The notes under the pieces: generated by a model | What the model saw: the letters and a program-made list of their open reading frames with translations, nothing else | Told to the model about the DNA's origin: nothing | Database searches by the model: none | Made by a program: the position numbers and the translations under genes | Shown here: piece after piece, positions 9,406-17,818 of the stretch | How the letters are laid out: each line of letters begins with the position of its first letter | How positions within the stretch are numbered: the stretch's first letter is position 1 | Source: DASXRA01 sp963737425 | GTDB lineage: Bacteria > Actinomycetota > Actinomycetes > Mycobacteriales > Jatrophihabitantaceae | NCBI GenBank assembly: GCA_963737425.1 | Contig: CAVTSX010000003.1 | Span: forward strand, 248,001-312,000 | Direction of reading: 5' to 3' | DNA: 64,000 nt

Positions 9406-10641
9406 TCAGCGGCCGGGGGCGGCGTGAGCGGGCCGGACAGGCGTCCCGCGCCGCACCAGAGTGAACAGGCAGCACGCTGCGGCCACGACTGCGAGGGCGA
9501 TGAGGCCGCCCGCGTAGTTGTGGTCGTTGTGGCTGTAGACGCTGCCCATGACCAACGGCGGGACGAATCCGCCGAGGCCGCCGGCGGCGCCGACGACGCC
9601 GGTGACCGTCCCGACCATGTCGGCCGGGGCGCGAAGAGCGACGAGAGCGAACACCGCGCCGGAGGCCGCGCCGAGGGCGCTGGCCATGGCCAGGAAGGCG
9701 ATCGTGGCAGTCGGCACGAGCGAAGGAGTGCCGGACTGGACGATCGCGCACATTGTCACCACGGCGAATGCGGCGGCCAGAACGCGGGTCGGGTCGACCC
9801 GGTCAGACAGCCAGCCTCCCAGCGGGCGAGCGATCACGGCGAGCAGGACGAAGCCGGCCATCCGGTTCGCGGCGTCTGCCTGACTCAGGCCGTAGGCATT
9901 CTTCAGGTACGTCGGCAGGTACACGCTGAAGGCGACGTAGCCGCCGAACGCCACCGCGTACAGCGCCGCGAGTTGCCAGGTGACCGGCAATCTCGCGGCG
10001 GCCATCAACCTGCGAACGAGCGGTTGCGTCGGCGGCACCCGGTTCGGGGAGTCGCGCAGCACGACTGCAGCAACCGTGCCGAAGGCGGCGAGCACGACGG
10101 CCGTCAACACGAACGGCGCCCTGATGCCGTGCGCATTCAGCAACTTCACCGTGGTCAGCGCGCTGATTGCCGTGCCGCCCATGCCGGCACCGAAGATTCC
10201 GATGGCCATGCCACGCCGTTGCGGGGGGAACCACGCGCTGACGAACGGCACGCCGACCGCGAACGTCGTGCCGCCGATGCCCAGGAAGAATCCCCCCACG
10301 AGCAGCGCACCGTACGAGCGGTACCCGAACTGGCCGATGAACAACACCGGCACGATCGTCGCGAAGCAGATGATCGGGAACATGACCCGCCCGCCGTAGC
10401 GGTCGGTCAGCGCGCCCACCGGGATTCGCCCGAGCGAACCCACCAGCACCGGCACGGCAACCAGCAGGGCCTGCAGGAACGAGGTCAGGTGCAGGGTCGT
10501 CTTGAAGTGCGTGCCGAGCGGGCTGAGCAGCGCCCACGCCCAGAAGGTCAAGCCGAAACCCAGCGTCGCCATGCCGAGCATCAACGCCGGCTGCCTGCCG
10601 GTTGTCGGTTTGGTCGGCGGCGACTGCGCGGTAATCGCCAT
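9406..10641 (-). CDS. narK: Nitrate/nitrite transporter of the MFS NarK family
   Basis: 411-residue membrane protein with about 12 hydrophobic spans. It contains the MFS motif GALTDRYGGR between spans 2 and 3 and the glycine-rich nitrate-signature-like stretches GIFGAGMGGTAISA and GVVGAAGGLGGFVPPL that characterise NarK/NNP carriers. It takes up nitrate and/or exports nitrite for the adjacent reductase. I chose the ATG at 10641 because AGGAG lies just upstream; an in-frame start 34 codons further up would add a non-membrane, non-conserved leader. First gene of the nar cluster. Confidence 0.93.
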   Translation of the reverse strand: MAITAQSPPTKPTTGRQPALMLGMATLGFGLTFWAWALLSPLGTHFKTTLHLTSFLQALLVAVPVLVGSLGRIPVGALTDRYGGRVMFPIICFATIVPVLFIGQFGYRSYGALLVGGFFLGIGGTTFAVGVPFVSAWFPPQRRGMAIGIFGAGMGGTAISALTTVKLLNAHGIRAPFVLTAVVLAAFGTVAAVVLRDSPNRVPPTQPLVRRLMAAARLPVTWQLAALYAVAFGGYVAFSVYLPTYLKNAYGLSQADAANRMAGFVLLAVIARPLGGWLSDRVDPTRVLAAAFAVVTMCAIVQSGTPSLVPTATIAFLAMASALGAASGAVFALVALRAPADMVGTVTGVVGAAGGLGGFVPPLVMGSVYSHNDHNYAGGLIALAVVAAACCLFTLVRRGTPVRPAHAAPGR

Positions 10642-10722
10642 GGGTGCTCCTCTTCGTCGACACAGGCACATGCCGAAGTCATTGGCCGTTTCGAGAGTGC
10701 CGGAGGCAGGCGCGGTCACATA

Positions 10723-10737
10723 GGGACCTTCGACCCA
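10723..10737 (+). promoter_or_regulatory. DosR/DevR-like box upstream of narK
   Basis: GGGACCTTCGACCCA, read on the plus strand, matches the published mycobacterial DosR motif GGGACTTNNGNCCCT at all but two specified positions. It lies about 80 bases upstream of the narK start, a normal distance for an activator. In M. tuberculosis narK2 is a DosR target. No dosR or dosS gene is in this window, so the regulator is inferred. The rest of the 290-base narK-eccC spacer shows nothing else I can support. Confidence 0.5.
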
Positions 10738-10931
10738 GACCATGTGGCCAAATATCGGTAATCGCGTTGATCATCGGCTGTGTGCACCACAGTTCGGCGC
10801 GGGCGCTGAGGCGGCTCGCCGAATGGGGCCGTCCAACCGGGCACATCGCTGCCCGCTCAAGGCGTGTTGCGCGGTAGCGTACGAAACGCAGTGCTTAGTC
10901 CGTTGGGTGGCTTGGGAGGGGTACGCGCCCT

Positions 10932-13900
10932 ATGGCTGTGGTGGTGTTTCGGCGCCCGCCGCGGGTTGAGCCGCCGGGGCTACCGGCCGGAGTGCTCGAA
11001 CTGCGCAGCCCCCCGTCGGTGCCCGAGCGGGTCTCGGGCAACGCCGGCCAGTGGCTGATGATGCTGCCGATGCTGTCCGGCGCCGGGGCGATGGCGTTCA
11101 TGTTCGCCGGGTCCGGAGGCCGATCGACCAACGTCGCCTCGTCGGTGATGTTCGCGATGTCGTCGGTAGGCATGGGCGCCATGGGGTTCTCGCGCATGGC
11201 CTCGGGCGAGCGGCGAAAGCGTCTTTCCGCCGAGCGCCGCGACTACATGCGGCACCTGGCGCAGGTGCGTCGCAGAGCCCGCGATGCGGCGTCCGGACAG
11301 CGAGACGCGCTGCAGTGGCTGCATCCAACGCCGTTGGGATTGCTCACGCTCGCGCGCTCGTCTCGCTTGTGGGAGCGCCGGCCGTCCGACACGGATTTCG
11401 CGACGGTGCGGTTGGGAACGGGCCCGCAGGAGCTCGCGTCGAAGTTGCAACTGCCCGATCCGGCGCCCCTGGAGGACCTCGAACCGTTGAGCGCGGCGGC
11501 ACTGCACCGCTTCGTCGGCGTGCACGGGTCAGTCGAGGATCTGCCGGTCGCGGTCGCGTTGCGCTCGTTCGCCCGGATCGCGGTGGACGGGCCGCAGGCG
11601 CGCGCGCTGGCGCGGGCATTGGTCGCGCAACTGGTCACCTGGCACGCGCCGGGTGAGGTTCGCATCGCCCTCTGCGTCGACGACGGCGGCGCCCGCGAGT
11701 GGGACTGGGCCAAATGGCTGCCGCACGTCGCTCATCCGAGCAAGGAGGACGCCGCCGGACCGGCCCGCCTGGTGGCAGCCGACCTCGCCGAGATCGAGGG
11801 TCTGCTCGCCGATGAGCTGTCCAGCCGGAGCTGGTTCGCGGCCGACGCGGAGCCGCTGACCGACCGTTCGCACATTGTCGTGATCCTCGACGGTGGATGC
11901 CTCGCCGACGGTGGGCAGCTGTCCATCTCGGGGCTTGCCGGCGTCACGGTGATCGACCTGTCGGGAGCGTTCGGCACGGCGACGGACGTTGCGACGCTGC
12001 GCCTTCGCGTCACCGGTTCGGACGTGTTCACCGTCGAGACCGACCGGCTCGGGCAGGAGGTGTCGACGAACGTCGCGGCACCCGATCTGGTCGGCAAGCA
12101 GGAGGCAGCTGAGCTCGCTCGCGCGCTCGCGCCGGTACGGCTGCCCGCGGCCGGTGAACCCGACCAGCAGATCGCCGCGCCCACCGGGTTGATGGACCTC
12201 CTCGGCGTTGGCGACCCGCGCACGCTCGAGCCGCTCAACGCGGCACAGGCACGCCCGGCACGAGAGCGGCTCAGTGTCGTGCTGGGCGTAGGCGCGGACG
12301 GCTTGCCGGTAGAGCTCGACATCAAAGAGGCAGCTGCGGGCGGCATGGGCCCGCACGGTCTGGTGGTGGGCGCCACCGGCTCAGGCAAGTCGGAGCTGCT
12401 GCGAACCTTGGTGCTGGGCATGGCCATCACGCACTCGCCGCAGGAGCTCAACTTCGTCCTCGTCGACTTCAAAGGTGGCGCCACGTTCAGCAAGCTCGAC
12501 CGGCTGCCGCACACGTCGGCGGTGATCACCAACCTCGCCGGCGAGCTGGTGCTCGTAGAGCGGATGGCCGATGCGCTGTCCGGCGAGCTCACCCGCCGCC
12601 AGGAGTTGCTGCGCGCAGCGGGTAACTACGCCTCCGTGCGCGACTACGAAGCGGCCCGGGTCGCGGGCGCCCGGCTGCATCCGATGCCCACCCTGTTCGT
12701 CGTCGTGGACGAGTTCAGCGAACTGCTCGCGGCCAAGCCGGACTTCATCGACCTGTTCGTCACGATCGGCCGGGTCGGGCGCTCGTTGGGCATTCACCTG
12801 TTGCTGGCCTCGCAGCGTCTCGAGGAGGGCAAGCTGCGCGGCCTGGACACCTACCTGTCGTACCGGATCGGTTTGCGGACGTTCTCGGCCGCCGAATCCC
12901 GTGTGGTGCTTGGGGTTCCGGACGCGTACGAGCTGCCCACCGCTCCTGGCAACGGCTATCTGCGCCATGGCACCGCGACCATGACGAGGTTCAAGGCCGC
13001 CTACGTATCCGGACCGTACCGGGGCGTACGGTCGGCGCCGCAGCCAGCAATGGCGAGCGTGCCGCATCCGGTCTGGTTCGGGCTCACCGCGCAGGCCGCC
13101 CCGGGTCCGCAACGCGACGGATGGTCCGTACCCACCCGGGTCGGACAGGAACGCACCGTCCTCGACACCGTCGTCGAGCGGCTCACCGGCCACGGACCCG
13201 CGGCACGAAAGGTGTGGCTGGCGCCCTTGGCCGACCCGGCGCCGCTGGACGCGCTGTTGCCGCCGCCGGACGACGAGTCCGCCAAGCTACGTGTCCCCGT
13301 CGGCCTGATCGACAAACCGTTCGAGCAGCGCCGCGACACCTTATGGGCCGACTTCTCCGGCGCGGCCGGCCACGCGGCGATCGTGGGTGCACCGCAGACC
13401 GGCAAGTCGTCCGTGCTCCGCAGCATCATCGCAGCACTCGCGCTCACACATACACCGGCCGAGGTGCAGGTGTACGCACTGGACTTCGGCGGCGGCGCCC
13501 TGGCCGGGCTGTCCGGCCTGCCCCACGTCGGCGCAGTCGCCGGCCGGGCCCAGACCGATCTGGTGCGCCGCATGGTCGCGATGACCGAGCGGATCGTCGA
13601 CCGGCGCGAGCAGACCTTCAACGCACACGGTCTCGACTCCGTGCAGCAGTGGCGCGCCGCGGTGCGCTCGGGCAGTGTCGCGCCCGACGAGCACGGCGAT
13701 GTGTTCCTCGTCGTCGACGGCTGGGGCGTTCTGCGCGACAGCTTCGACGACCTCGAGGCGACGATCACGTCGATTGCGGCGCGCGGCCTCAGCTACGGCG
13801 TCCACGTGATCATCGCCGCGGCGAGGTGGGCGGAGCTACGGCCGGCAGTGCGCGACCTGCTCGGCACCCGCCTCGAACTGCGCCTCGGCGACCCGACCGA

Positions 13901-14852
13901 ATCGCAGGCCGGCGCGAAGACCGCAGCGCTCGTCCCGCATACACCCGGGCGGGGAATCACCATGCAGCGCCTGCATTTCCTCGCCGCAGTGCCACGAATC
14001 GACGGCGTGCAAAGCACGAGCGGGCTCGCCGCCGCACTCGGCAACCTGGTCGATCACGTCGGCGCACGCTGGAAGGGCCGGCCGTCCGCACCGCCGGTCC
14101 CGCTGCTTCCCGCGAGGATCGACTACCCGACCCTGCTCGAACGCAGCGACCCCGCCGCTGGCGTGCCGCTCGGAATCGACGAGGAACTTGCGCCGCTGCA
14201 CTGGGATCCGCGCCAGGATCAGCACCTGCTCGTATTCGGAGACATCGAGTCCGGCAAGACCACGCTGCTACGCACGCTCGCCGCCGGAATCAAGGCTCGA
14301 TACCAGCCGGGTGCGGCGAAGTTCCTGCTTCTCGACCCCCGTCGGGGACTCGTCGACGCGATCGGCGAGGACTGGTCGGTCGCCACGCTGGTCGCGCCGA
14401 GCCAGGCCGGCGCAGCATTCCGTGAAGCCGCCGCGGCAATCGGCAAGCGGCTGCCCGGGCCGGATATCGGGCCGGTCGAATTGGCGGCCCGCTCCTGGTG
14501 GAGTGGCCCAGAGATGTTCCTGCTCATCGACGACTACGAGCAGTCCGCTTCGTACCAGCCGCTCGAGCCGCTGCTGCCGCTACTCGGCCACGCGCGCGAC
14601 GTCGGGATGCATCTGGTCGTCGCCCGTGCCGCGCGCGGTGCCACCCGCGCGCTGTTCGAACCGGCCTACCAGCGCCTACGCGATGCGGGCCCGCCCGCCG
14701 TCGTGCTGTCCAGCCCGATGGACGAGGGCCCGGTCCTCGGACGCGCCCGCGTCACCACCTTCCCACCAGGACGCGGACGCTTCATCACCCGCCGCGGCGG
14801 GGAGATCCTCACCCAGGTGGCCCAACCTCCGACCGCCGACAGGACGCACTGA
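10932..14852 (+). CDS. eccC: Type VII secretion FtsK/SpoIIIE ATPase EccC (fused Ca+Cb)
   Basis: 1306-residue motor of an ESX/type VII secretion system. Two hydrophobic spans lie near residues 40-88, followed by three FtsK-like ATPase domains with P-loops GATGSGKS (~480), GAPQTGKS (~819) and GDIESGKT (~1103). The first domain has a full Walker B with Glu (VVVDEFSEL); domains 2 and 3 have VVDGWG and LIDDYE instead, as in other EccC proteins where they bind substrate. GGAGGGG lies shortly before the ATG. Its stop overlaps the eccD start as TGATG. The EccCa and EccCb parts are in one chain. Confidence 0.95.
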   Translation: MAVVVFRRPPRVEPPGLPAGVLELRSPPSVPERVSGNAGQWLMMLPMLSGAGAMAFMFAGSGGRSTNVASSVMFAMSSVGMGAMGFSRMASGERRKRLSAERRDYMRHLAQVRRRARDAASGQRDALQWLHPTPLGLLTLARSSRLWERRPSDTDFATVRLGTGPQELASKLQLPDPAPLEDLEPLSAAALHRFVGVHGSVEDLPVAVALRSFARIAVDGPQARALARALVAQLVTWHAPGEVRIALCVDDGGAREWDWAKWLPHVAHPSKEDAAGPARLVAADLAEIEGLLADELSSRSWFAADAEPLTDRSHIVVILDGGCLADGGQLSISGLAGVTVIDLSGAFGTATDVATLRLRVTGSDVFTVETDRLGQEVSTNVAAPDLVGKQEAAELARALAPVRLPAAGEPDQQIAAPTGLMDLLGVGDPRTLEPLNAAQARPARERLSVVLGVGADGLPVELDIKEAAAGGMGPHGLVVGATGSGKSELLRTLVLGMAITHSPQELNFVLVDFKGGATFSKLDRLPHTSAVITNLAGELVLVERMADALSGELTRRQELLRAAGNYASVRDYEAARVAGARLHPMPTLFVVVDEFSELLAAKPDFIDLFVTIGRVGRSLGIHLLLASQRLEEGKLRGLDTYLSYRIGLRTFSAAESRVVLGVPDAYELPTAPGNGYLRHGTATMTRFKAAYVSGPYRGVRSAPQPAMASVPHPVWFGLTAQAAPGPQRDGWSVPTRVGQERTVLDTVVERLTGHGPAARKVWLAPLADPAPLDALLPPPDDESAKLRVPVGLIDKPFEQRRDTLWADFSGAAGHAAIVGAPQTGKSSVLRSIIAALALTHTPAEVQVYALDFGGGALAGLSGLPHVGAVAGRAQTDLVRRMVAMTERIVDRREQTFNAHGLDSVQQWRAAVRSGSVAPDEHGDVFLVVDGWGVLRDSFDDLEATITSIAARGLSYGVHVIIAAARWAELRPAVRDLLGTRLELRLGDPTESQAGAKTAALVPHTPGRGITMQRLHFLAAVPRIDGVQSTSGLAAALGNLVDHVGARWKGRPSAPPVPLLPARIDYPTLLERSDPAAGVPLGIDEELAPLHWDPRQDQHLLVFGDIESGKTTLLRTLAAGIKARYQPGAAKFLLLDPRRGLVDAIGEDWSVATLVAPSQAGAAFREAAAAIGKRLPGPDIGPVELAARSWWSGPEMFLLIDDYEQSASYQPLEPLLPLLGHARDVGMHLVVARAARGATRALFEPAYQRLRDAGPPAVVLSSPMDEGPVLGRARVTTFPPGRGRFITRRGGEILTQVAQPPTADRTH

Positions 14853-16491
14853 TGGCGCACACACCGCCTCCACAACGGGAGGGCGCGGACGAGTTCGCGC
14901 ACCGGCTGGGACTCATCCCGACCCGCCCGCAGCCTGCTCCCCCGCCGCCACGCCCGCCCACGCCGGCACCTCCCATCGACTCGACTCAGCCGATCCGCAT
15001 CGGTCGCAATACCCCCGACCCGCGCAGGCAGGCGCCGTCCCCTGCCCGCGCGCCGTCGACCGGCCGCCCACCGGTACCGAGCAGGACCGAGTCCGTCCAA
15101 CCGGCACCGGGTCGACTGGTCCGGCTCAACATCGCCACGGTGAACGGCGACATCGACCTGGCCGTGCCGGACTCCTTCACCGTCGCCGCCCTGCTTTCGG
15201 CCGTACTGCGCGGTGCGCCGGCTCTCGCCGAGCAGGGCCGGGGGCGCGGCGGCTGGCTGCTGGCCCTCGCCGGCCAGCCTCCGCTGCGCGGCGAGCAGAG
15301 CTTGGCCGAACTCCGCATGCTCGACGGCACCACCTTGATGATGACCGGCGTCTACGACCATCCACCGCAGGCGCGTTTCGACGACCTCGCCGACGCGGTC
15401 GCCCGGGCGGCCAGCCGGGGCGTCGCGGGTTGGCGATCCGGGCCCCGGCAGGTCAGCGCTCTCGTCGGGGCGGGTCTGCTCGGCGTAGCTGCGGCAGCGG
15501 CCGCGCTGGGCTCCCGATCATCGGCGCACGGATGGGCGGCCACCACCGCCGCCACGGCTGTTGCCGCACTCGCGCTGCTGGTCGGTGCCGGGTTCACGGC
15601 CGCCGCCAGCGCGATCCGTCGGCCGGAGCCGCCCTGGCCCTGCTGGCGTGCTTCGCGGCAGCCGTCAGCGCGTCGACGGCGGCCGCGGGCCAGCGACGCC
15701 TCGTCGATTTCGAGGCCGCCCAGTTCAGCGCCGGGTTCGCCGCGGTCACCGTCGTCGCCGCGATCGCGGTGATCCTCGTCGGCCATCACCAGTCGACCCC
15801 ACTTGCCCTGACGACGGCCGGCGCGATCTTCCTGATCGGTGCGGGCGCCGCGGCGATCTGGCACCTGCATCGCGTCACCGTGCCGGCGATTGTGCTTGCG
15901 CTCGCGCTGCTGCTGACGCCCGTCGTTCCGTGGCTGGCGTCGCGGCTCGCCCGCTTCCCGCTGCCCGTGCTACCCGCGACGGCGGAAGAGATCGGCGCCG
16001 ACACAGGCGACGTCGACGCGCAGCGGGTCGCCATGCAGACCGGCGCCGCGCTCGCGCACATCACCGCGCTGGTCTCGGCGAGCGCGCTGCTCGCGGCAGC
16101 GTCCTTCGCGCTGCTCGCAACCGGACGGCACAACCCGGCTGCACTGTGCCTGATCGGGGTCGCCAGCGCCGCGCTGCTGCTTCGCTCGCGACTGTTCGCC
16201 ACCATCGGCCAGCGCGTGGCGCTGCTGGCGGCCGGCTGCGCCGGAGTGCTCGCACTGCTCGGCCGGCTGGCCGCGGATCACCCCGGCGGTCAGGCATTGG
16301 TGTGGTCCGCCCTGCCTGCCGTGATCGCGGCGGGGCTCGTCCTCACCGTCGGGCGTCGGCGTCATCCGGCCACGAGCCCGTTCTACGGCCGCGCCGCCGA
16401 GATCCTCGACCTGCTGTTGGCGGTGGCGATCGTGCCGCTCGTCATCACGGTGAGCGGCCTGCTCGGCGTCATCCGCAACCTCGGACACTGA
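14852..16491 (+). pseudogene. eccD: EccD-like type VII secretion membrane protein, frameshifted as written
   Basis: The start (MAHTPPP...) overlaps the eccC stop. A proline-rich leader of ~85 residues is followed by a YukD/ubiquitin-like domain (RLVRLNIATVNGDIDLAV ... GTTLMMTG) and the first transmembrane spans. Near 15600-15635 the coding frame switches by one base: the hydrophobic run ending VGAGFTAAASA continues as SAGAALALLACFAAAVSAS in the next frame, and the rest of the ~11-span channel runs to 16491. The total of 1640 bases is not a multiple of three, fitting a one-base deletion. I see no slippery heptamer. It may be a sequencing error, a true pseudogene or recoding. The family call is firm. 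Confidence 0.8.
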
Positions 16492-16504
16492 CGGAACCGC
16501 GCTG

Positions 16505-17806
16505 ATGGCCCAGTCCCGCAAGGAACAACTCCAGGCCTACCGGTTCATGCAGCGGCGCGTGCGTACTGCCCTGCTCGACCCGGACCCCGATACCGCCAAC
16601 CGGCCGCTGGCCCGCATCGGCATCGGCACGTACGCGGGAATCACCGTCGCGCTGCTCCTGCTTGCCGTCGCCGGCATCGTGGGAATCGCCCGTCCGGCCA
16701 GATCCAGCGCGTGGAAAGCGCCGGGCGCCTACATCCTGGATCGCTCGACGGGCGCCCGGTTCGTCTACCTCGACGGGTTGCTGCGCCCGGTGTTCAACGA
16801 CACCTCGGCTCGGCTGCTTCTCGACGGCGGGCTACACGTCGTCACGGTCGGGCACGATTCGCTCGCCGGCGTACGGCACGGTGATCCGGTCGGCATCCCC
16901 GGTGCGCCCGATCTGCTGCCCGACGGTAGCCACCTCGCTGGTGCCACGTGGTCCGCCTGCGTCACCGGAACCACCACGTCCGGGACGACCCTGCGCATCC
17001 AACCCGGCGTGGCCGCCACGGGAACCGACCACGGCACGGCCCACGGACTGCTGCTCACCACCAGTCGCAGCCAGGCGGCCCTGATCTGGAACGAGCATGT
17101 CTACCCGCTGGCCGCTCGCTGGCTGCCGGCGCTCGGGTACTCGACCTCGCAGGCGCTGCCCGTCCCGGCCGACGTCCTCGCCGCGTTCCCCCAGGGCCCG
17201 CGCATCGACACACCGCTGCCGGCCCACCTCGGAAAGCCCGGCCCGACGCTTCGCGACAAGACCAGGACGCGCATCGGCGAAGTCCTCACCGACACGTTCA
17301 CCCGCAAGCTGCGCTACCTGGTCACTCCCACCGGACTGAGCCAGTTGACTCCGTTGCAGGCAGAGATCGCCGTCTCCGATCCGGCGATCGCCGCGGCCTA
17401 CCCGCACGGGCCGGTCGAGCCGGTTGCAGTGGCCAACCGCGATCTGCCCGCCACCGCGCCGTCGGGCACGAACCTGCCCACCAGCCAGCCGCCGCTGCAG
17501 TCGTGGCGATCCGGCGCCATCGCGGTGTGCGCGGTCTACACACCGTCGAGCCCGCCGCGCATCGTCACCGGCGCGCCCGCCGCGCCCAGCAGCGGACTGG
17601 TCCGCCTCACCCCCGGCACCGGTGCGATCGCCACCTCCGGCTCCACCAACTACCTCATCACCGACACCGGCCAACGCTTTCCGGCGCCCGACCTCAACTC
17701 GCTCGGCTATACCGACCCGCCCATCGCGAACGTCCCGGCCGCACTGCTCGACCTCATCCCCAGCGGCCCGGCCCTGGATCCCAAGGCGGCCCGGCGAAGC
17801 GGCTGA
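16505..17806 (+). CDS. eccB: Type VII secretion protein EccB
   Basis: 433-residue ESX core component. It has a short cytoplasmic start with the family-typical SRKEQLQAYRFMQRRV, one transmembrane span at about residues 40-63, and a large extracytoplasmic domain. Paired cysteines (SACVTG and AVCAVY) occur where EccB proteins form a disulfide. The ATG lies 13 bases after the eccD stop, so it is the third gene of eccC-eccD-eccB. The gene ends 12 bases before the stop of the convergent S53 protein gene, leaving no room for other ESX genes on this side. Confidence 0.93.
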   Translation: MAQSRKEQLQAYRFMQRRVRTALLDPDPDTANRPLARIGIGTYAGITVALLLLAVAGIVGIARPARSSAWKAPGAYILDRSTGARFVYLDGLLRPVFNDTSARLLLDGGLHVVTVGHDSLAGVRHGDPVGIPGAPDLLPDGSHLAGATWSACVTGTTTSGTTLRIQPGVAATGTDHGTAHGLLLTTSRSQAALIWNEHVYPLAARWLPALGYSTSQALPVPADVLAAFPQGPRIDTPLPAHLGKPGPTLRDKTRTRIGEVLTDTFTRKLRYLVTPTGLSQLTPLQAEIAVSDPAIAAAYPHGPVEPVAVANRDLPATAPSGTNLPTSQPPLQSWRSGAIAVCAVYTPSSPPRIVTGAPAAPSSGLVRLTPGTGAIATSGSTNYLITDTGQRFPAPDLNSLGYTDPPIANVPAALLDLIPSGPALDPKAARRSG

Positions 17807-17818
17807 CCGTCGCAGTCA

